DNA from: Gordonia tangerina
GTDB lineage: Bacteria; Actinomycetota; Actinomycetes; Mycobacteriales; Mycobacteriaceae
NCBI RefSeq assembly: GCF_021556435.1
Contig: NZ_JAKGCU010000001.1
Location: forward strand, 62,001-126,000
Reading direction: 5' to 3'
DNA: 64,000 nucleotides
Shown here: positions 8,468-19,068 of the stretch, one piece after another
Numbering within the stretch: position 1 is the first letter of the stretch
Layout of the letters: each line of letters begins with the position of its first letter
Program-made: the position numbers and the translations under genes
Notes under the pieces: model-generated
Databases searched by the model: none
What the model saw: only the letters and a program-made list of their open reading frames with translations
Told to the model about the DNA's origin: nothing

Positions 8468-9904
8468 TCAGCCCTGCGATGCCCACCATTCCCGCAGGGC
8501 CTCCTCGGCCTCCTCGCGGGTCAGCGGACCGCGGTCGAGACGCAGTTCCTTCAGGTAGCGCCACGCCTGGCCGACCTTGGGGCCGGGCGGCAGTCCGAGC
8601 AGTTGCATGATGGCGTTGCCGTCGATGTCGGGTCGCACCCGCTCGAGATCCTCGGCTGCCTGCAGGTCGGCGATCCGGTGCTCGAGATGGTCGTAGTTCT
8701 CCTGCAGCCGCCGCGCCCGGCGTTTGTTGCGCGTCGTGCAGTCGGCGCGCACCAACTTGTGCAGCCGATCCAGCAGCGGTCCCGCGTCGGTGACGTAGCG
8801 GCGCACCGCCGAGTCGGTCCAGGCGCCATCTCCGTAGCCGTGAAACCGCAGATGCAGGAACACCAGCTGCGACACGTCGTCGACGACGGCCTTCGGATAC
8901 TTCAGCGCCCGCATCCGCCGGCGCACCATCTTGGCGCCGACCACCTCATGATGATGGAAGCTGACGCCGCCACCCGGTTCGTGCCGACGGGTGGCAGGTT
9001 TGCCGATGTCGTGCAGTAGCGCCGCCCAGCGCAGGATCAGGTCGGGATCGCCGTCTTCGAGGTCCACCGCCTGTTTCAGCACCGTCAGCGAATGCTGGTA
9101 GACGTCCTTGTGCTGGTGATGCTCGTCGATCGTCAGCTTCATCCCCGGTACCTCGGGCAACACCCGAGCGGCCAAGCCGGCGTCGACCATCACGTCGATC
9201 GCCTCGAGCGGATGCTCGCCGAGGATCAACTTGTCCAGCTCGGCCCGCACCCGCTCGGCGGTGATGCGCTCGATCTGCTCCGACATGTCGCTGATCGCCT
9301 CGAACACCCGGGGTGCCACCCGGAAACCCAGTTGGGAGACGAAACGCACGGCACGCAGCATCCGCAGCGGGTCGTCGTTGAAGGATTCCTGTGGCGTGGC
9401 CGGTGTGTCGATCACGCCTGCCAGCAGGGCGGTCATGCCGTCGAGGGGGTCGACGAACTCGGCCGGACCGTCGGCGCCGATCCGCACCGCCATCGCATTG
9501 ATGGTGAAGTCGCGGCGCACCAGGTCCCCGCGCAGGGAATCACCGAAGACGACCTGCGGGTTTCGGCTCACCCGATCATAGGAATCGGCACGATAGGTGG
9601 TGATCTCGATGGTCGCGTCGCCTTTGCGCGCGCTGACCGTTCCGAATTCGATCCCGGTGTCCCACTGTGCGTCCGCCCAGCCGGCCAGGAGCGCGGTGAC
9701 CTGCTCGGGCCGCGCGTCGGTGGTGAAATCCAGGTCGCCGGCCAACCGGCCCAGCACGGCGTCGCGCACCGACCCGCCGACCAGATACAGCTCGTGGCCG
9801 GCATCGGCGAACAGCGTGCCGAGCGGAACCAATACATCCGAGAACGTCTGAAGCGACACGGCCGCGCCGGCCAGCAGACGAGTACGGCGATCGGGGTCGG
9901 TCAC
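8468..9904 (-). CDS. pcnA: CCA-adding tRNA nucleotidyltransferase
   Basis: A 478-residue class II nucleotidyltransferase that adds or repairs the 3' CCA of tRNAs using CTP and ATP without a template. The head domain shows [15 protein letters not shown] and [10 protein letters not shown], the metal-binding DxD pair (about residues 38-67). [10 protein letters not shown] follows, and an HD domain ([14 protein letters not shown], about residues 291-304) lies near the middle, as in the M. tuberculosis enzyme Rv3907c. GTG 9904 is the start. The gene is divergent from mutT4, the arrangement conserved across mycobacteria. Confidence 0.92.
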   Translation of the reverse strand: MTDPDRRTRLLAGAAVSLQTFSDVLVPLGTLFADAGHELYLVGGSVRDAVLGRLAGDLDFTTDARPEQVTALLAGWADAQWDTGIEFGTVSARKGDATIEITTYRADSYDRVSRNPQVVFGDSLRGDLVRRDFTINAMAVRIGADGPAEFVDPLDGMTALLAGVIDTPATPQESFNDDPLRMLRAVRFVSQLGFRVAPRVFEAISDMSEQIERITAERVRAELDKLILGEHPLEAIDVMVDAGLAARVLPEVPGMKLTIDEHHQHKDVYQHSLTVLKQAVDLEDGDPDLILRWAALLHDIGKPATRRHEPGGGVSFHHHEVVGAKMVRRRMRALKYPKAVVDDVSQLVFLHLRFHGYGDGAWTDSAVRRYVTDAGPLLDRLHKLVRADCTTRNKRRARRLQENYDHLEHRIADLQAAEDLERVRPDIDGNAIMQLLGLPPGPKVGQAWRYLKELRLDRGPLTREEAEEALREWWASQG

Positions 9905-9912
9905 GGCACATC

Positions 9913-9918
9913 AGCCTA
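9913..9918 (-). promoter_or_regulatory. -10 element of pcnA
   Basis: On the minus strand this reads TAGGCT (TANNNT) and ends 8 bases before GTG 9904, with no ribosome-binding site between. A leaderless pcnA transcript is likely. Confidence 0.4.
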
Positions 9919-9969
9919 CCGTCGACGCAGCCGGGGTCCGCATCCCATCCCTGGTCGGTATTGCCACCC

Positions 9970-10009
9970 GATTCCGGGTGAACCGGGCGGATTCGCGGTG
10001 AACCGTGGC
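9970..10009. repeat. Two-copy 20-bp tandem repeat in pcnA-mutT4 intergenic
   Basis: GATTCCGGGTGAACCG (9970-9985) recurs as GATTCGCGGTGAACCG (9990-10005), exactly two helical turns apart. The pair lies between the divergent promoters and could be a tandem activator or repressor site. No protein is assigned. Confidence 0.45.
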
Positions 10010-10086
10010 ACAAACCGCCGCCCATCCGTGTCGACACCACCCTCGGCGCCACGGCCCATCCAGGCAAACGCCAGGTTGCCAGCGGC

Positions 10087-10092
10087 TAGCAT
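10087..10092 (+). promoter_or_regulatory. -10 element of leaderless mutT4 transcript
   Basis: TAGCAT (TANNNT) is followed by 7 bases and then GTG 10100. This spacing is characteristic of actinobacterial leaderless promoters and fixes the start in a reading frame that stays open far upstream. Confidence 0.55.
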
Positions 10093-10099
10093 CGGAGAC

Positions 10100-11296
10100 G
10101 TGTCCGCCGATCCGTCCACCGACCCCTCTGACGTCTCCGACGACGTCATGGCGGGTTCGCGTGGTCCCAACGGGACCGGACGGCGTGATTCCGGACATCA
10201 GGATTCGGCACGATCGGCCGACACCTCAACGGGACACCGGGTGACCCCTGCCGACCTCGCACGCGCGAACTCCCGCGGCGGCGGTGTTCAGACCGGCACC
10301 GGATCGACCGCAACCGACGACTCGGGCGGAACCACTCGGCGCGGGCGGCGCGGACGACGGCGCCGCGGACGACGACCTTCTCCTCCCAGCACCGCCGACG
10401 CCGGACACGACGAGACACCGGCCGCCGAACGACGCGACACGCCCAATCCCGGGCAGATGCCGAAGCGGTCCGGAAAGGCCGACCACGTCGAGGAGGAGTT
10501 GCGCCCGACTCACACGCGGGTGTCTCCCCCGAAACCCTCCGACCTTGTCGCGGTGACCGCCAAGATCACCAAGACCGGACTGACCCACACCTCCGCCGGC
10601 GCCGAGGCGACGACCTCGACGACCGCGAAGTCGAAGACCCGGCGCCGCACCGGCGGCAAGGGACCCGAACGCGGCCAGGAGCGCCTGCGCACGGTCCGCG
10701 AGACGTCGGCGGGCGGGCTGGTCATCTCCGATCTGGACCTGCCGACCGAGGAATTGTGTGCGGCGCTGATCGGCCGCATGGACCGTCGCGGACGGATGAT
10801 GTGGTCGTTGCCCAAGGGGCACATCGAGACCGGCGAGACGGCCGAGCAGACGGCGATCCGCGAGGTCGCGGAGGAAACCGGCATCAGCGGCACCGTGGTG
10901 GCACCGCTGGGCAAGATCGACTACTGGTTCGTCAGCGAGGGACGTCGAATTCACAAGACGGTGCACCATTATCTGCTGCGCAGCATCGGTGGAGAGCTCT
11001 CGGACGCCGACTATGAGGTCAGCGAGGTGGCCTGGGTGCCGCTCGAGGAGTTGCCCCGCAAGCTCACGTACTCTGACGAGCGGCGACTGGCCCGGATGGC
11101 CCGCGGCGTGATCGCCGATCTCGCCGCCGACCCCAACCGGTTGGCCCAGTCCGAGGCCGAGAGCATCCGCACCGAACCCAACGCCTATGAGAGAGCCGCA
11201 GCTGCCCGCAACCAGCGCCGCAACGAGCCGTTGCCCCCGGCGCGGTCGCGTCGACGGCGCAGGCGGCCGCGGCGTCCACCGGCCGGCGATGCCTGA
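10100..11296 (+). CDS. mutT4: NUDIX hydrolase, MutT4-like, with long basic N-terminal extension
   Basis: A 398-residue protein from a leaderless GTG. The NUDIX domain lies at about residues 194-330, with a complete box [20 protein letters not shown] ending in TGI, which binds Mg and hydrolyses nucleoside diphosphate derivatives. Rv3908 is the positional homologue. The roughly 190 residues before the domain are low-complexity, with [13 protein letters not shown] near residue 77 and further Lys/Arg patches. The C-terminus ends in another Arg-rich run ([12 protein letters not shown]). These basic tails suggest nucleic-acid or membrane binding but are not part of the known family core. The stop overlaps the start of the next gene by 8 bases. 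Confidence 0.8.
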   Translation: MSADPSTDPSDVSDDVMAGSRGPNGTGRRDSGHQDSARSADTSTGHRVTPADLARANSRGGGVQTGTGSTATDDSGGTTRRGRRGRRRRGRRPSPPSTADAGHDETPAAERRDTPNPGQMPKRSGKADHVEEELRPTHTRVSPPKPSDLVAVTAKITKTGLTHTSAGAEATTSTTAKSKTRRRTGGKGPERGQERLRTVRETSAGGLVISDLDLPTEELCAALIGRMDRRGRMMWSLPKGHIETGETAEQTAIREVAEETGISGTVVAPLGKIDYWFVSEGRRIHKTVHHYLLRSIGGELSDADYEVSEVAWVPLEELPRKLTYSDERRLARMARGVIADLAADPNRLAQSEAESIRTEPNAYERAAAARNQRRNEPLPPARSRRRRRRPRRPPAGDA

Positions 11297-14072
11297 CCCG
11301 GTACCGCCCCCGCTGCCGCTTGTTCTCCATCGATTCACGCACGGTCGATCCACGCGCGCATCCGCGGTGGTGTTCGCTGTCGTGGCGCTCGTGGTGCTGT
11401 GCGCCGGACCGGCCACGTTCGCCACCGCCGCGCCCGTGTCCGACGACACGGCCGGCACCACCGACGCCGACGGGACCGGTGGCTTCCTGCGCCTGACGAT
11501 CGACGAGATCACCCCGTCGATCGTCACCAGTGGAGGCGGCGCCGACGTCACGGTGTCCGGCAGTGTGCGCAACGTCGGCGACCGTGATCTGGAAGACCTG
11601 TCGATACGCCTCGAGCGCGGCGATGCCATCAGCGACGCCAACGAGCTGCGCAGCAGCCTCGCGGTGACCCCGGTGCCGGTGAGCGCGGCCACCGCCTTCC
11701 GCCCGGTGACCGACGCACTCGCGCCGGGCGAGTCGGATGACTTCAGCATCACCACCCAGCTGTCTGCGACCGACGGGCTCAACATCCAGCGAACCGGAGT
11801 GTTTCCGCTCAACGTCAACGTCAACGGCGTCCCCGACTACGGCAACGCAGCCAAGCTCGCCCAGTCACGCACGCTGCTGCCGGTACTGTCGCTGCCGCCC
11901 AACGCCACGCGAGCCGATCAGTACGTCGATCCCAGCACCGACGTCGACGACGCGACCATCGACAGCGATCTCGGCTCCGACGGATCGGTGTCGGCGAATC
12001 TGTCGAGCCCCGCACAACTCACGATGCTGTGGCCGCTGGCGGCGCCGCCCCAACTCACCCCGGGTGTGTTGGGCGGCAGCACCGAACCGGTCCGGCTGGT
12101 CGGCGAGGAGATGGCCCGCTCCCTGTCGGACGGCGGGCGCCTGCACACCTTGCTCGACGCCGCGCGGTCGGTGGCCGGATCCTCGGCCGGCGCGACGTCG
12201 GCGCCTGCTTCCGACACCACGTCGCCGACACCGACACCGTCGGTCGCTGAACCGGCGGAGCCCGAACCGTCGGCTCCGGGTGCCGCGCCGCCCTCGGCAT
12301 CGGGAGAAGCCGCACCACCCGAAGGCGCTGCATCACCGGACGCGCCGTCGCGGCTGGCGCAGAGTATGTGCCTGGCGGTGGACCCGGACCTGCTGGTGAC
12401 CGTGCGCGCGATGTCGCTGGGTTATGCGGTGTCGTCGGATCCGATGGACCCCACGTCGCCGACCACCCCGGGCACCGGTCAGCCGGCCGCACTGCAGTGG
12501 CTGACCGAACTGCGTGACGTGGCCTCCCGGATGTGCGTCGTCGCATTGCCGTTCGCGCAGGCCGACCTCACGTCGCTGTCGCGGATCAACGATTCGGGGC
12601 TGACCGACGCCGCCCTGGCCGGGCCCGCAGACGTCGTCGACGCCGTTCTCGGGGTGCGCAGCGTGCGGGGCATCACCGTGCCGGCGCTCGGCGCGATCGA
12701 CAACACCGGCGCCGACGTCCTCGCCTCCGCATCGGTGGGCGCCGCGGTGACCTCCGCCAGCAGCGTCGACGCCGAGCGCGCGGACCCCACCGGCCGCTAT
12801 CGAGTGGGTGACCTGGCAGTACAGACCAGTGAGGCACCGCTGACCGCGGCCCTCGCCGGTCTCGGCGACACCCCCACGACACCACCGCTCACGCCGGCCG
12901 ACCAGGAGGTGTCCTTCGACGGTGAATCGGGCACCGCGCGCCGGCAAGCGGCGGTCGCCGCCGTGGCATATCCGGCCATCGACGCACCCACCCAGCCCGA
13001 CCCGGCCGACCTGCCCACCGCCGGACGCAGCGAGTTCGTGATGCCGCCGACGTACTGGTCGCCGACCGCCGACGACACCGACGCCCTGTTCACCACCGCG
13101 ACGCTGCTGCTCGAGTCGGGCGCCGCCACCCCGAGTCCACTGGCCGATGTCCGTGGCGCCCTCGACGCGACCACCACCACGGCCCGATTGACCCAACCGC
13201 CGGGCAGTCGACCGCTCGCCGAACTGGGCATGGCCGTCTCCGACGACGTCGCCGCCCAGATCGACGACGAGGCCGAACTCTCCTTCCAGCTGCAGGCATC
13301 GTTGATGAGCTCGGCGGATGTGGCCGCGACCCCCGAACGATATGTGGCCCCACTGCGTGAGGATCTGCTGCGCGCGATCCGCACCCCGGACACCGCGTCT
13401 GCTGCACTGCGTGCCGAGGCGCGCGGGCAGCGCGCCGCACGCATCACCGCTGTGGACGCCACCCTGCAGCGCATGCGCAACTCCGTCACGCTGCTCGATC
13501 CCGGTGGCCGCTACACGCTGGCGTCCGAACGCAGCCCGCTGCTGCTGGTGGTGCGCAACGATCTGTCCCTGCCGATCCGGGTGCGGATCAACGTCGACGC
13601 ACCGCCCGAACTCGACGTCGGCGATCTCGGCGTGATCGAGATCCCGGCACGCGGCACCCGACAGATCCAGTTGCCGACGCGCGCGGAGACCTCCGAGGAG
13701 GCGATCACCGTGACCATCGGTCTGACCACGTCCAGCGGCATCTCCGTCGGGTCGCCGATCTTCCTGTCGGTGCACGCCAACGCCTACGGCAAACCGTTGT
13801 TCTGGGTGACCATCGCCGCCGGCGTGGCCCTGGTGCTGTTGGTGGCCCGCCGCCTGTGGCACCGCTTCCGCGGCCAACCCGACCCCGCCGACGAGGACCG
13901 GCCCGATCCCAACGAACACGATCGGCTGCTGGCCGGCGCCACCTATCAGGAACGCCGCCGTAACCTGCAGACAGAACACCCGGGGCATGAGCACCACGAT
14001 GTCTCGGCGGACGAGACCGACGACCACCAGGAGCCGACCACGACGAGCTCGAGTGACGGGGACAGGCCATGA
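11289..14072 (+). CDS. Large exported membrane-anchored protein (Rv3909/DUF6049-like)
   Basis: A protein of about 927 residues. The N-terminus carries a signal-anchor segment ([19 protein letters not shown], about residues 22-40). Near the C-terminus is one transmembrane segment ([19 protein letters not shown], about residues 839-857) and a charged cytoplasmic tail rich in Asp/Glu/His. The exported part begins with a beta-rich segment and contains a Pro/Ala/Ser/Glu-rich linker near residues 310-350. Its position between mutT4 and murJ matches Rv3909. ATG 11289 overlaps mutT4, and the 3' end overlaps murJ by 4 bases (ATGA), so all three are cotranslated. Function unknown; context implies a role with MurJ at the envelope. 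Confidence 0.8.
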   Translation: MPDPVPPPLPLVLHRFTHGRSTRASAVVFAVVALVVLCAGPATFATAAPVSDDTAGTTDADGTGGFLRLTIDEITPSIVTSGGGADVTVSGSVRNVGDRDLEDLSIRLERGDAISDANELRSSLAVTPVPVSAATAFRPVTDALAPGESDDFSITTQLSATDGLNIQRTGVFPLNVNVNGVPDYGNAAKLAQSRTLLPVLSLPPNATRADQYVDPSTDVDDATIDSDLGSDGSVSANLSSPAQLTMLWPLAAPPQLTPGVLGGSTEPVRLVGEEMARSLSDGGRLHTLLDAARSVAGSSAGATSAPASDTTSPTPTPSVAEPAEPEPSAPGAAPPSASGEAAPPEGAASPDAPSRLAQSMCLAVDPDLLVTVRAMSLGYAVSSDPMDPTSPTTPGTGQPAALQWLTELRDVASRMCVVALPFAQADLTSLSRINDSGLTDAALAGPADVVDAVLGVRSVRGITVPALGAIDNTGADVLASASVGAAVTSASSVDAERADPTGRYRVGDLAVQTSEAPLTAALAGLGDTPTTPPLTPADQEVSFDGESGTARRQAAVAAVAYPAIDAPTQPDPADLPTAGRSEFVMPPTYWSPTADDTDALFTTATLLLESGAATPSPLADVRGALDATTTTARLTQPPGSRPLAELGMAVSDDVAAQIDDEAELSFQLQASLMSSADVAATPERYVAPLREDLLRAIRTPDTASAALRAEARGQRAARITAVDATLQRMRNSVTLLDPGGRYTLASERSPLLLVVRNDLSLPIRVRINVDAPPELDVGDLGVIEIPARGTRQIQLPTRAETSEEAITVTIGLTTSSGISVGSPIFLSVHANAYGKPLFWVTIAAGVALVLLVARRLWHRFRGQPDPADEDRPDPNEHDRLLAGATYQERRRNLQTEHPGHEHHDVSADETDDHQEPTTTSSSDGDRP

Positions 14073-17000
14073 GCGAACAGCGACCACCGGAGTCCCACCG
14101 GGCGGCCCCGCGTCGGATACCGCCGGGAGCGCCGTCGGGTCCGCCGCCACGCCGCGCCACCCCACCCGGTCGTGGCCGACCCGCACCGACTCGTACGGAC
14201 ACGCTCACCGCCGCCCGGACCGGCGGCCGACCGACCCCGGAGACCCGCGCCGAGGCCGAGATCGACGAGTCGTCGACCGGCCTGTCGCGTGACTCCGACG
14301 CCAGCATCCTCAAGACCAGTGGATCCATCGCGCTGGCGACCCTGACCAGCCGGATCACCGGATTCGTGCGCACCGTCTTGGTGCTCGCCATGCTCGGTCC
14401 GGCGATCGCCTCGGCGTTCCAGGCCGCCTACGTGCTGCCGAACATGATCGCCGAGGTCGTCCTCGGCGCGGTGCTGACCGCCATCGTCATCCCGGTGCTG
14501 GTGCGGGCTGAGGCGGAGGACGCCGACGGCGGACGCGCCTTCATCAACCGCATCTTCACGTTGACCGTGGTCACCCTTGGCGCCGCGACCGTGATCTCGC
14601 TGATCGCCGCTCCCCTGTTGACCTTCCTCAACGTCGGCGACGGCGACGTCAACCGCGACCTGACCACCGCGCTCGCCTACCTGCTGCTGCCCGAGATCCT
14701 CTTCTACGGCCTCTCGGCCCTGTTCATGGCGATCCTGAACATGAAGGGGTTCTTCAAGCCGGGCGCCTGGGCTCCGGTGCTCAACAACATCGTCCAGATC
14801 GCGACGCTCGTGCTCTACGCGGCGATGCCCGGCGAGATCTCGCTCAACCCGGTGCGAATGACCGACCCGCAGCTGCTGGTGCTCGGCATCGGTACCACGC
14901 TCGGCGTCGTGGTGCAGGCAATGATCCTGGTGCCGTGGCTCAAGCGGGCCGGCATCCGCCTGCAGCTGCAGTGGGGGCTCGACGCCCGGCTCCGCCGGTT
15001 CGGCAACATGGCGCTCGCGATCGTCATGTACGTGGCGATCCTGCAGGTCGGGTTGGTCATCACCTACCGCATCGCCGCGCACACCGACGCCGCCGGCATC
15101 AGCGTCTACGCCACCCACTGGCAGCTGCTGCAGCTGCCCTACGGCGTCCTGGGCGTCACCATCCTCACCGCGATCATGCCGCGACTGTCGCGCAACGCGG
15201 CCGCCGACGACAACCGGGCCGTCGTCGACGATCTGTCGCTGGCCACCCGGCTGACGATGGTCGCGCTGGTACCCGTCGTCGCCTACATGACATTCTTCGG
15301 CCCGGCCATCGGTGTGGCCGTGTTCAACTTCGGCCGGTTCGATGCCGAGATCGCATCCCAGCTCGGTTCGGTGCTCGCCTGGGGCGCATTCACGCTCATC
15401 CCCTACTCGATGACGCTGGTCCAGCTGCGGGTGTTCTATGCCCGCGAGGACGCGTGGACACCGACAGTGATGGTGCTGGGCATCACGGTGGTCAAGGTGG
15501 CCGCATCGCTGCTGGGTCCGGTGCTGTTCACCGACCCGGAACTGGTGGTGCGCTGGCTGGCGCTGTCCAACGGGCTCGGCTATCTGGTCGGCGCCGTGGT
15601 CGGTCACTTCCTGCTGCGCCGACGGCTCGACGACGCGCGGCTGACCGACGTCGCCCGCACCACCGCGGTGACGCTGGTCGTCTCGGTGGGCATCAGCGCC
15701 ATCGTGTGGGCCGTCGCCCAGCTTTCCGGACTACATCTGATGATGACCGAGGCCGGAAAGTTCGGTTCGCTGATCTACTTGGCGTTGACGGCAGTGGTGG
15801 TACTCGGCGTCACCTACGCCGGCCTGGCCGTCGCCCGCCTGCCCGATGTGGTCTCGATCGGCCTGACGGTGCGCCGCGTGCTGGGCAGATTCGTCCCCGC
15901 CTTGGCGCCGCCTGAGAGCCCGGTAAGAGAATCGACTGCAACCATCACGGTTCAGTTTCCGCAGACCGTCACCGACGAATCGCTCCCGTATTCTGGTCAG
16001 GTACAGGTGCTCCGGCGATTCGACCGGGGCACTGCCACATGGCAGTCGTACTCGGTTCACAGCGGTGGAGCCGCGCGCCTCCGCGATGGTGGCGAGATGC
16101 GGATCCACGCGCCACGCGACATGCGGTATCGCAGGAGAGGAGCTCGGCGCGTGAGTGACAATGAGATCGGTGCCACGCAGGACACCGAGATCATCCCGGA
16201 CTCTCCGGCCGACCAGGGCTCGGTACGAGTCGAGGATCGGTCCGAGACATCCGCGACGGACACCCCGACCGCGGACCGTCGCGACGATCCCGACCGCGCC
16301 GAGAAGCCCACGGACACACCGAAATCGGACAATCCAGCCAACCCCGCCCCGGCGACCACGCGGATGCCGTCGGCCACCCAGCCGCGGCCGCGGGGTCCCC
16401 GGCTGGTCCCCGGGGCGGCCGTCGCCGGCGGCCGATACCGCCTGCTCGATCACCACGGCGGCACCCGCGGTCTGCAGTTCTGGCGGGCTCTCGACATCAA
16501 TCTCGACCGTGAGGTGGCGCTGACCTTCGTCGACGCCGAGCAGCTCGCGCCGCCACCGCGCCGCGGCGAAACCGCCAAGGTCACCGACGACGGACCCCAG
16601 GGTGTGCTGTCGCGCACCTTGCGACTCGGTCAGATCTCGTCGGCCGGGGTCGCGCGTGTACTCGATGTGGTGCGCGGATCCTCGGGCGGCATCGTGGTGG
16701 CCGAATGGGTGCCCGGCTCGTCGTTGGCCGAGGTCGCCCGTTCTGAGCCGTCCCCCATCGGGGCGGCACGCGCGGTGCGCGCACTGGCCGCGGCCGCCGA
16801 GGCCACCCACCGCTCGGGTGGGGCGCTGTCGATCGACCACCCCGACCGCATCCGGATCAGCACCGACGGCAACGCCGTGCTCGCCTTCCCCGGCACCCTC
16901 GCCGGTGACGACAAATCCTCCGACGTCCGCGGACTGGGTGCGGTGCTCTACGCATTGCTGCTGGCACGGTGGCCGCTCGACGGCCGCACCGGTACCCGTC

Positions 17001-17944
17001 TGGTGACCACCTCCGACACGACCGACGAGGTCGGCGGCCTGCCGATCGCGCGCCCGGACAAGAACGGCGCGCCGATCGAACCCCGGGAGGCGCGGCCGGA
17101 CACGCCGTTCGAGATCTCGGCCGTCGCCGCGCGAGCCCTCGACGGCAATCGAGGCATCCGCACAGCCGGCACGATTCAGCACGTTCTCGACCAGGCGACG
17201 GTGATCGATCTCAACACCGACATGTTGCCGGCGATCGAGACCGACCAGGCCCCGGTCGCAATGACCCCGACGCCGTCCCGTACCACTGCCGGTACCGAGC
17301 CGGAGGGCACCGGACGACGCAATGTGGCGTTGCTCGCCGGCGCCGGACTGCTGGCGCTGTTCGTCATCATCGCGCTGGTGGTGTGGGCGACCAACATCTT
17401 CGGCTCCGACGGCGACGCGTCGGACATCGACTCCATCCTCACCACCACGTCGGCACCTCCGGCGACCGAGACCCAGCAACAGGCCGCGGCCCCGCCGCCA
17501 GCACCGGCCCCCATCCCGCTGCAACGGGTGAACCTGGTCGACTTCTCGAACCAACCGCCGGACAGTTCCACCAATCTCGGCAATGTGATCAGTGGTGTCG
17601 CACCTCCGTGGAGCACCGACATCTACCGCGGCTCAGCCGATTTCGGCGGCCTCAAGGATGGTCTCGGGCTGATGTTCGACCTCGGCAGCGACCAGTCCGT
17701 CGCCACGGTCACCATCCGGACACCCACGCCGGGGTTCGATGTGTCGATCCGGACCGCGACGTCGGCGCAACCCACCTTCGCCGAGACCACCGAAGTCGCC
17801 TCCGGCACGGTGTCGCAGCCGTCGACCACCATCACCATCCCGAACCCCACCGAGAGTCCGTTCGTGATGGTGTGGTTGACGTCGCTGCCGGCGGGTGGCG
17901 GTGGCTTCCAGGCAGAGATCGCTCAGGTCTCGATGGCGGGCTGA
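14069..17944 (+). CDS. murJ: Lipid II flippase MurJ fused to pseudokinase and extracellular domain
   Basis: A 1291-residue protein. After a disordered Pro/Arg-rich head (1-70), residues about 80-610 form the polytopic MurJ/MviN domain that flips lipid II across the membrane. Residues about 775-1020 are kinase-like, but the VAIK lysine is replaced (VALTFV) and no HRD or DFG motif is visible, so it is a pseudokinase. A transmembrane helix follows at about 1086-1107. The extracytoplasmic C-terminus (about 1150-1291) resembles a discoidin-like beta-sandwich. The same plan is known in Rv3910, where PknB phosphorylates the pseudokinase and recruits FhaA. The C-terminal 22 bases overlap the convergent desaturase gene. 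Confidence 0.9.
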   Translation: MSEQRPPESHRAAPRRIPPGAPSGPPPRRATPPGRGRPAPTRTDTLTAARTGGRPTPETRAEAEIDESSTGLSRDSDASILKTSGSIALATLTSRITGFVRTVLVLAMLGPAIASAFQAAYVLPNMIAEVVLGAVLTAIVIPVLVRAEAEDADGGRAFINRIFTLTVVTLGAATVISLIAAPLLTFLNVGDGDVNRDLTTALAYLLLPEILFYGLSALFMAILNMKGFFKPGAWAPVLNNIVQIATLVLYAAMPGEISLNPVRMTDPQLLVLGIGTTLGVVVQAMILVPWLKRAGIRLQLQWGLDARLRRFGNMALAIVMYVAILQVGLVITYRIAAHTDAAGISVYATHWQLLQLPYGVLGVTILTAIMPRLSRNAAADDNRAVVDDLSLATRLTMVALVPVVAYMTFFGPAIGVAVFNFGRFDAEIASQLGSVLAWGAFTLIPYSMTLVQLRVFYAREDAWTPTVMVLGITVVKVAASLLGPVLFTDPELVVRWLALSNGLGYLVGAVVGHFLLRRRLDDARLTDVARTTAVTLVVSVGISAIVWAVAQLSGLHLMMTEAGKFGSLIYLALTAVVVLGVTYAGLAVARLPDVVSIGLTVRRVLGRFVPALAPPESPVRESTATITVQFPQTVTDESLPYSGQVQVLRRFDRGTATWQSYSVHSGGAARLRDGGEMRIHAPRDMRYRRRGARRVSDNEIGATQDTEIIPDSPADQGSVRVEDRSETSATDTPTADRRDDPDRAEKPTDTPKSDNPANPAPATTRMPSATQPRPRGPRLVPGAAVAGGRYRLLDHHGGTRGLQFWRALDINLDREVALTFVDAEQLAPPPRRGETAKVTDDGPQGVLSRTLRLGQISSAGVARVLDVVRGSSGGIVVAEWVPGSSLAEVARSEPSPIGAARAVRALAAAAEATHRSGGALSIDHPDRIRISTDGNAVLAFPGTLAGDDKSSDVRGLGAVLYALLLARWPLDGRTGTRLVTTSDTTDEVGGLPIARPDKNGAPIEPREARPDTPFEISAVAARALDGNRGIRTAGTIQHVLDQATVIDLNTDMLPAIETDQAPVAMTPTPSRTTAGTEPEGTGRRNVALLAGAGLLALFVIIALVVWATNIFGSDGDASDIDSILTTTSAPPATETQQQAAAPPPAPAPIPLQRVNLVDFSNQPPDSSTNLGNVISGVAPPWSTDIYRGSADFGGLKDGLGLMFDLGSDQSVATVTIRTPTPGFDVSIRTATSAQPTFAETTEVASGTVSQPSTTITIPNPTESPFVMVWLTSLPAGGGGFQAEIAQVSMAG

Positions 17945-18912
17945 TCCCGCCTGTGCGGTGAGCCCAGCATCCGCTGACGACCTGCGCGTACCGGCGGATT
18001 CGTCGTCGCCGGCTTCCAGCCCGGCGGTCCGAACACCAGACCCAACCGCGTCCGCACGCCTCGGGCGGCCCGCACATCTCGGGCGATGGCCACGTACTCG
18101 TGGGTCTGCAGCCGCCAGATGTTGTAGGTGTCGACCGGCGTGGTCAATCCGTACGTCGGACGATGTTCCTCCGCGGCAAAGCTGCCGCAGAGCCGATCCC
18201 AGATGATCAGGGTGCCACCATAATTGCGGTCCAGGTACTCGCTGTCACTGCCATGGTGGACGCGATGGTGGGACGGCGTGTTGAAGACGAATTCGATCGG
18301 CCGCCAGAGCTTTCCGAGGTGTTCGGTGTGAATCCAGAACTGGTAGACGAGATTCAATGAGTACGCCGCGAAGACGAGGGCCGGCGGAACGCCGAGCAGG
18401 GGGAGTGGCAGCCACATCAGGATGCCGGCGCTGTTGTTCCACTTCTGTCGCAGCGCCGTGGTGAAGTTGAAGTACTCACTGGAGTGATGCGCCTGATGGG
18501 TCGCCCAGATCAACCGGACCCGGTGCGCGAGACGATGCTCCCAGTAGAACAGGAAGTCGAGTCCGACGAACGCGATCAGCCAGGTGTACCAGGCGTCGGC
18601 GGGCAGCTGCCACGGCGCCACGTAGGCGAATACGGCCGCATATCCCAAGAGCGCCAATGCCTTCCACGCGGCGCTCGTGCCGATCGAGACCACACCCATG
18701 AGCAGGCTGGCCCGTGCGTCACGGATGTTGTAACTGCCGGGTGCCGACGACGAACGTCGCGTCCCGTGCAGGTGCGCGCGCTGTGCGGGCCGGTCACGTT
18801 CGGTGTGGTCCAGCTTCCACGCCGCCCACCACTCGAGCGCAACCATCGCCACGAAGAACGGAACAGCCAGCACCGTCGGCTCCCGCATCGCCTCGGGCAG
18901 AAAGTCCAACAC
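17923..18912 (-). CDS. Sterol desaturase/fatty acid hydroxylase family membrane protein
   Basis: A 329-residue integral membrane di-iron oxygenase. Histidine clusters HRLAH, HQAHH and HRVHH, in that order, provide the ligands of the di-iron centre; several hydrophobic helices surround them. Family members hydroxylate or desaturate sterols, fatty acids or carotenoids; the substrate here is unknown. GTG 18912 has a GGAGT ribosome-binding site 5 bases upstream. Divergence from a TetR gene across two matching palindromes implies inducible expression. The pair interrupts the murJ-sigM block found in mycobacteria, so it looks like an insertion. Confidence 0.85.
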   Translation of the reverse strand: MLDFLPEAMREPTVLAVPFFVAMVALEWWAAWKLDHTERDRPAQRAHLHGTRRSSSAPGSYNIRDARASLLMGVVSIGTSAAWKALALLGYAAVFAYVAPWQLPADAWYTWLIAFVGLDFLFYWEHRLAHRVRLIWATHQAHHSSEYFNFTTALRQKWNNSAGILMWLPLPLLGVPPALVFAAYSLNLVYQFWIHTEHLGKLWRPIEFVFNTPSHHRVHHGSDSEYLDRNYGGTLIIWDRLCGSFAAEEHRPTYGLTTPVDTYNIWRLQTHEYVAIARDVRAARGVRTRLGLVFGPPGWKPATTNPPVRAGRQRMLGSPHRRDQPAIET

Positions 18913-18953
18913 CGGCCACTCCTCGGTCGACGGTCACCAGACCGTTTCGGTTT

Positions 18954-18973
18954 CTGACACGAGTGCATGTCAG
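18954..18973. promoter_or_regulatory. Operator candidate O1 (imperfect 20-bp palindrome)
   Basis: CTGACA and TGTCAG flank an 8-bp centre (outer arms perfect). The same outer arms recur 26 bp downstream in O2. It lies 41 bases upstream of the desaturase start codon. Confidence 0.55.
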
Positions 18974-18979
18974 ATAGTT

Positions 18980-18999
18980 CTGACACGGTAGCGTGTCAG
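18980..18999. promoter_or_regulatory. Operator candidate O2 (perfect 8-4-8 palindrome)
   Basis: CTGACACG-GTAG-CGTGTCAG is a perfect inverted repeat. O1 and O2 are each followed by ATAG and are offset by 26 bp, as expected for two TetR dimers on nearly the same DNA face. The target is the divergent desaturase/tetR pair. Confidence 0.65.
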
Positions 19000-19068
19000 A
19001 TAGGCTGCTGTAAACAGTTCTTGGTATTCGCGATGCTTTCCCAACCGAAACGGCAGGAGTCCGGCACG

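Noticed and set aside
9092-10099. Upstream extension of the mutT4 frame
   Set aside because: It lies antisense to pcnA; the promoter and leaderless GTG at 10100 mark the real start.
12333-14186. Minus-strand frame opposite the DUF6049-like gene
   Set aside because: Shadow of the coupled plus-strand operon; no coding signature.
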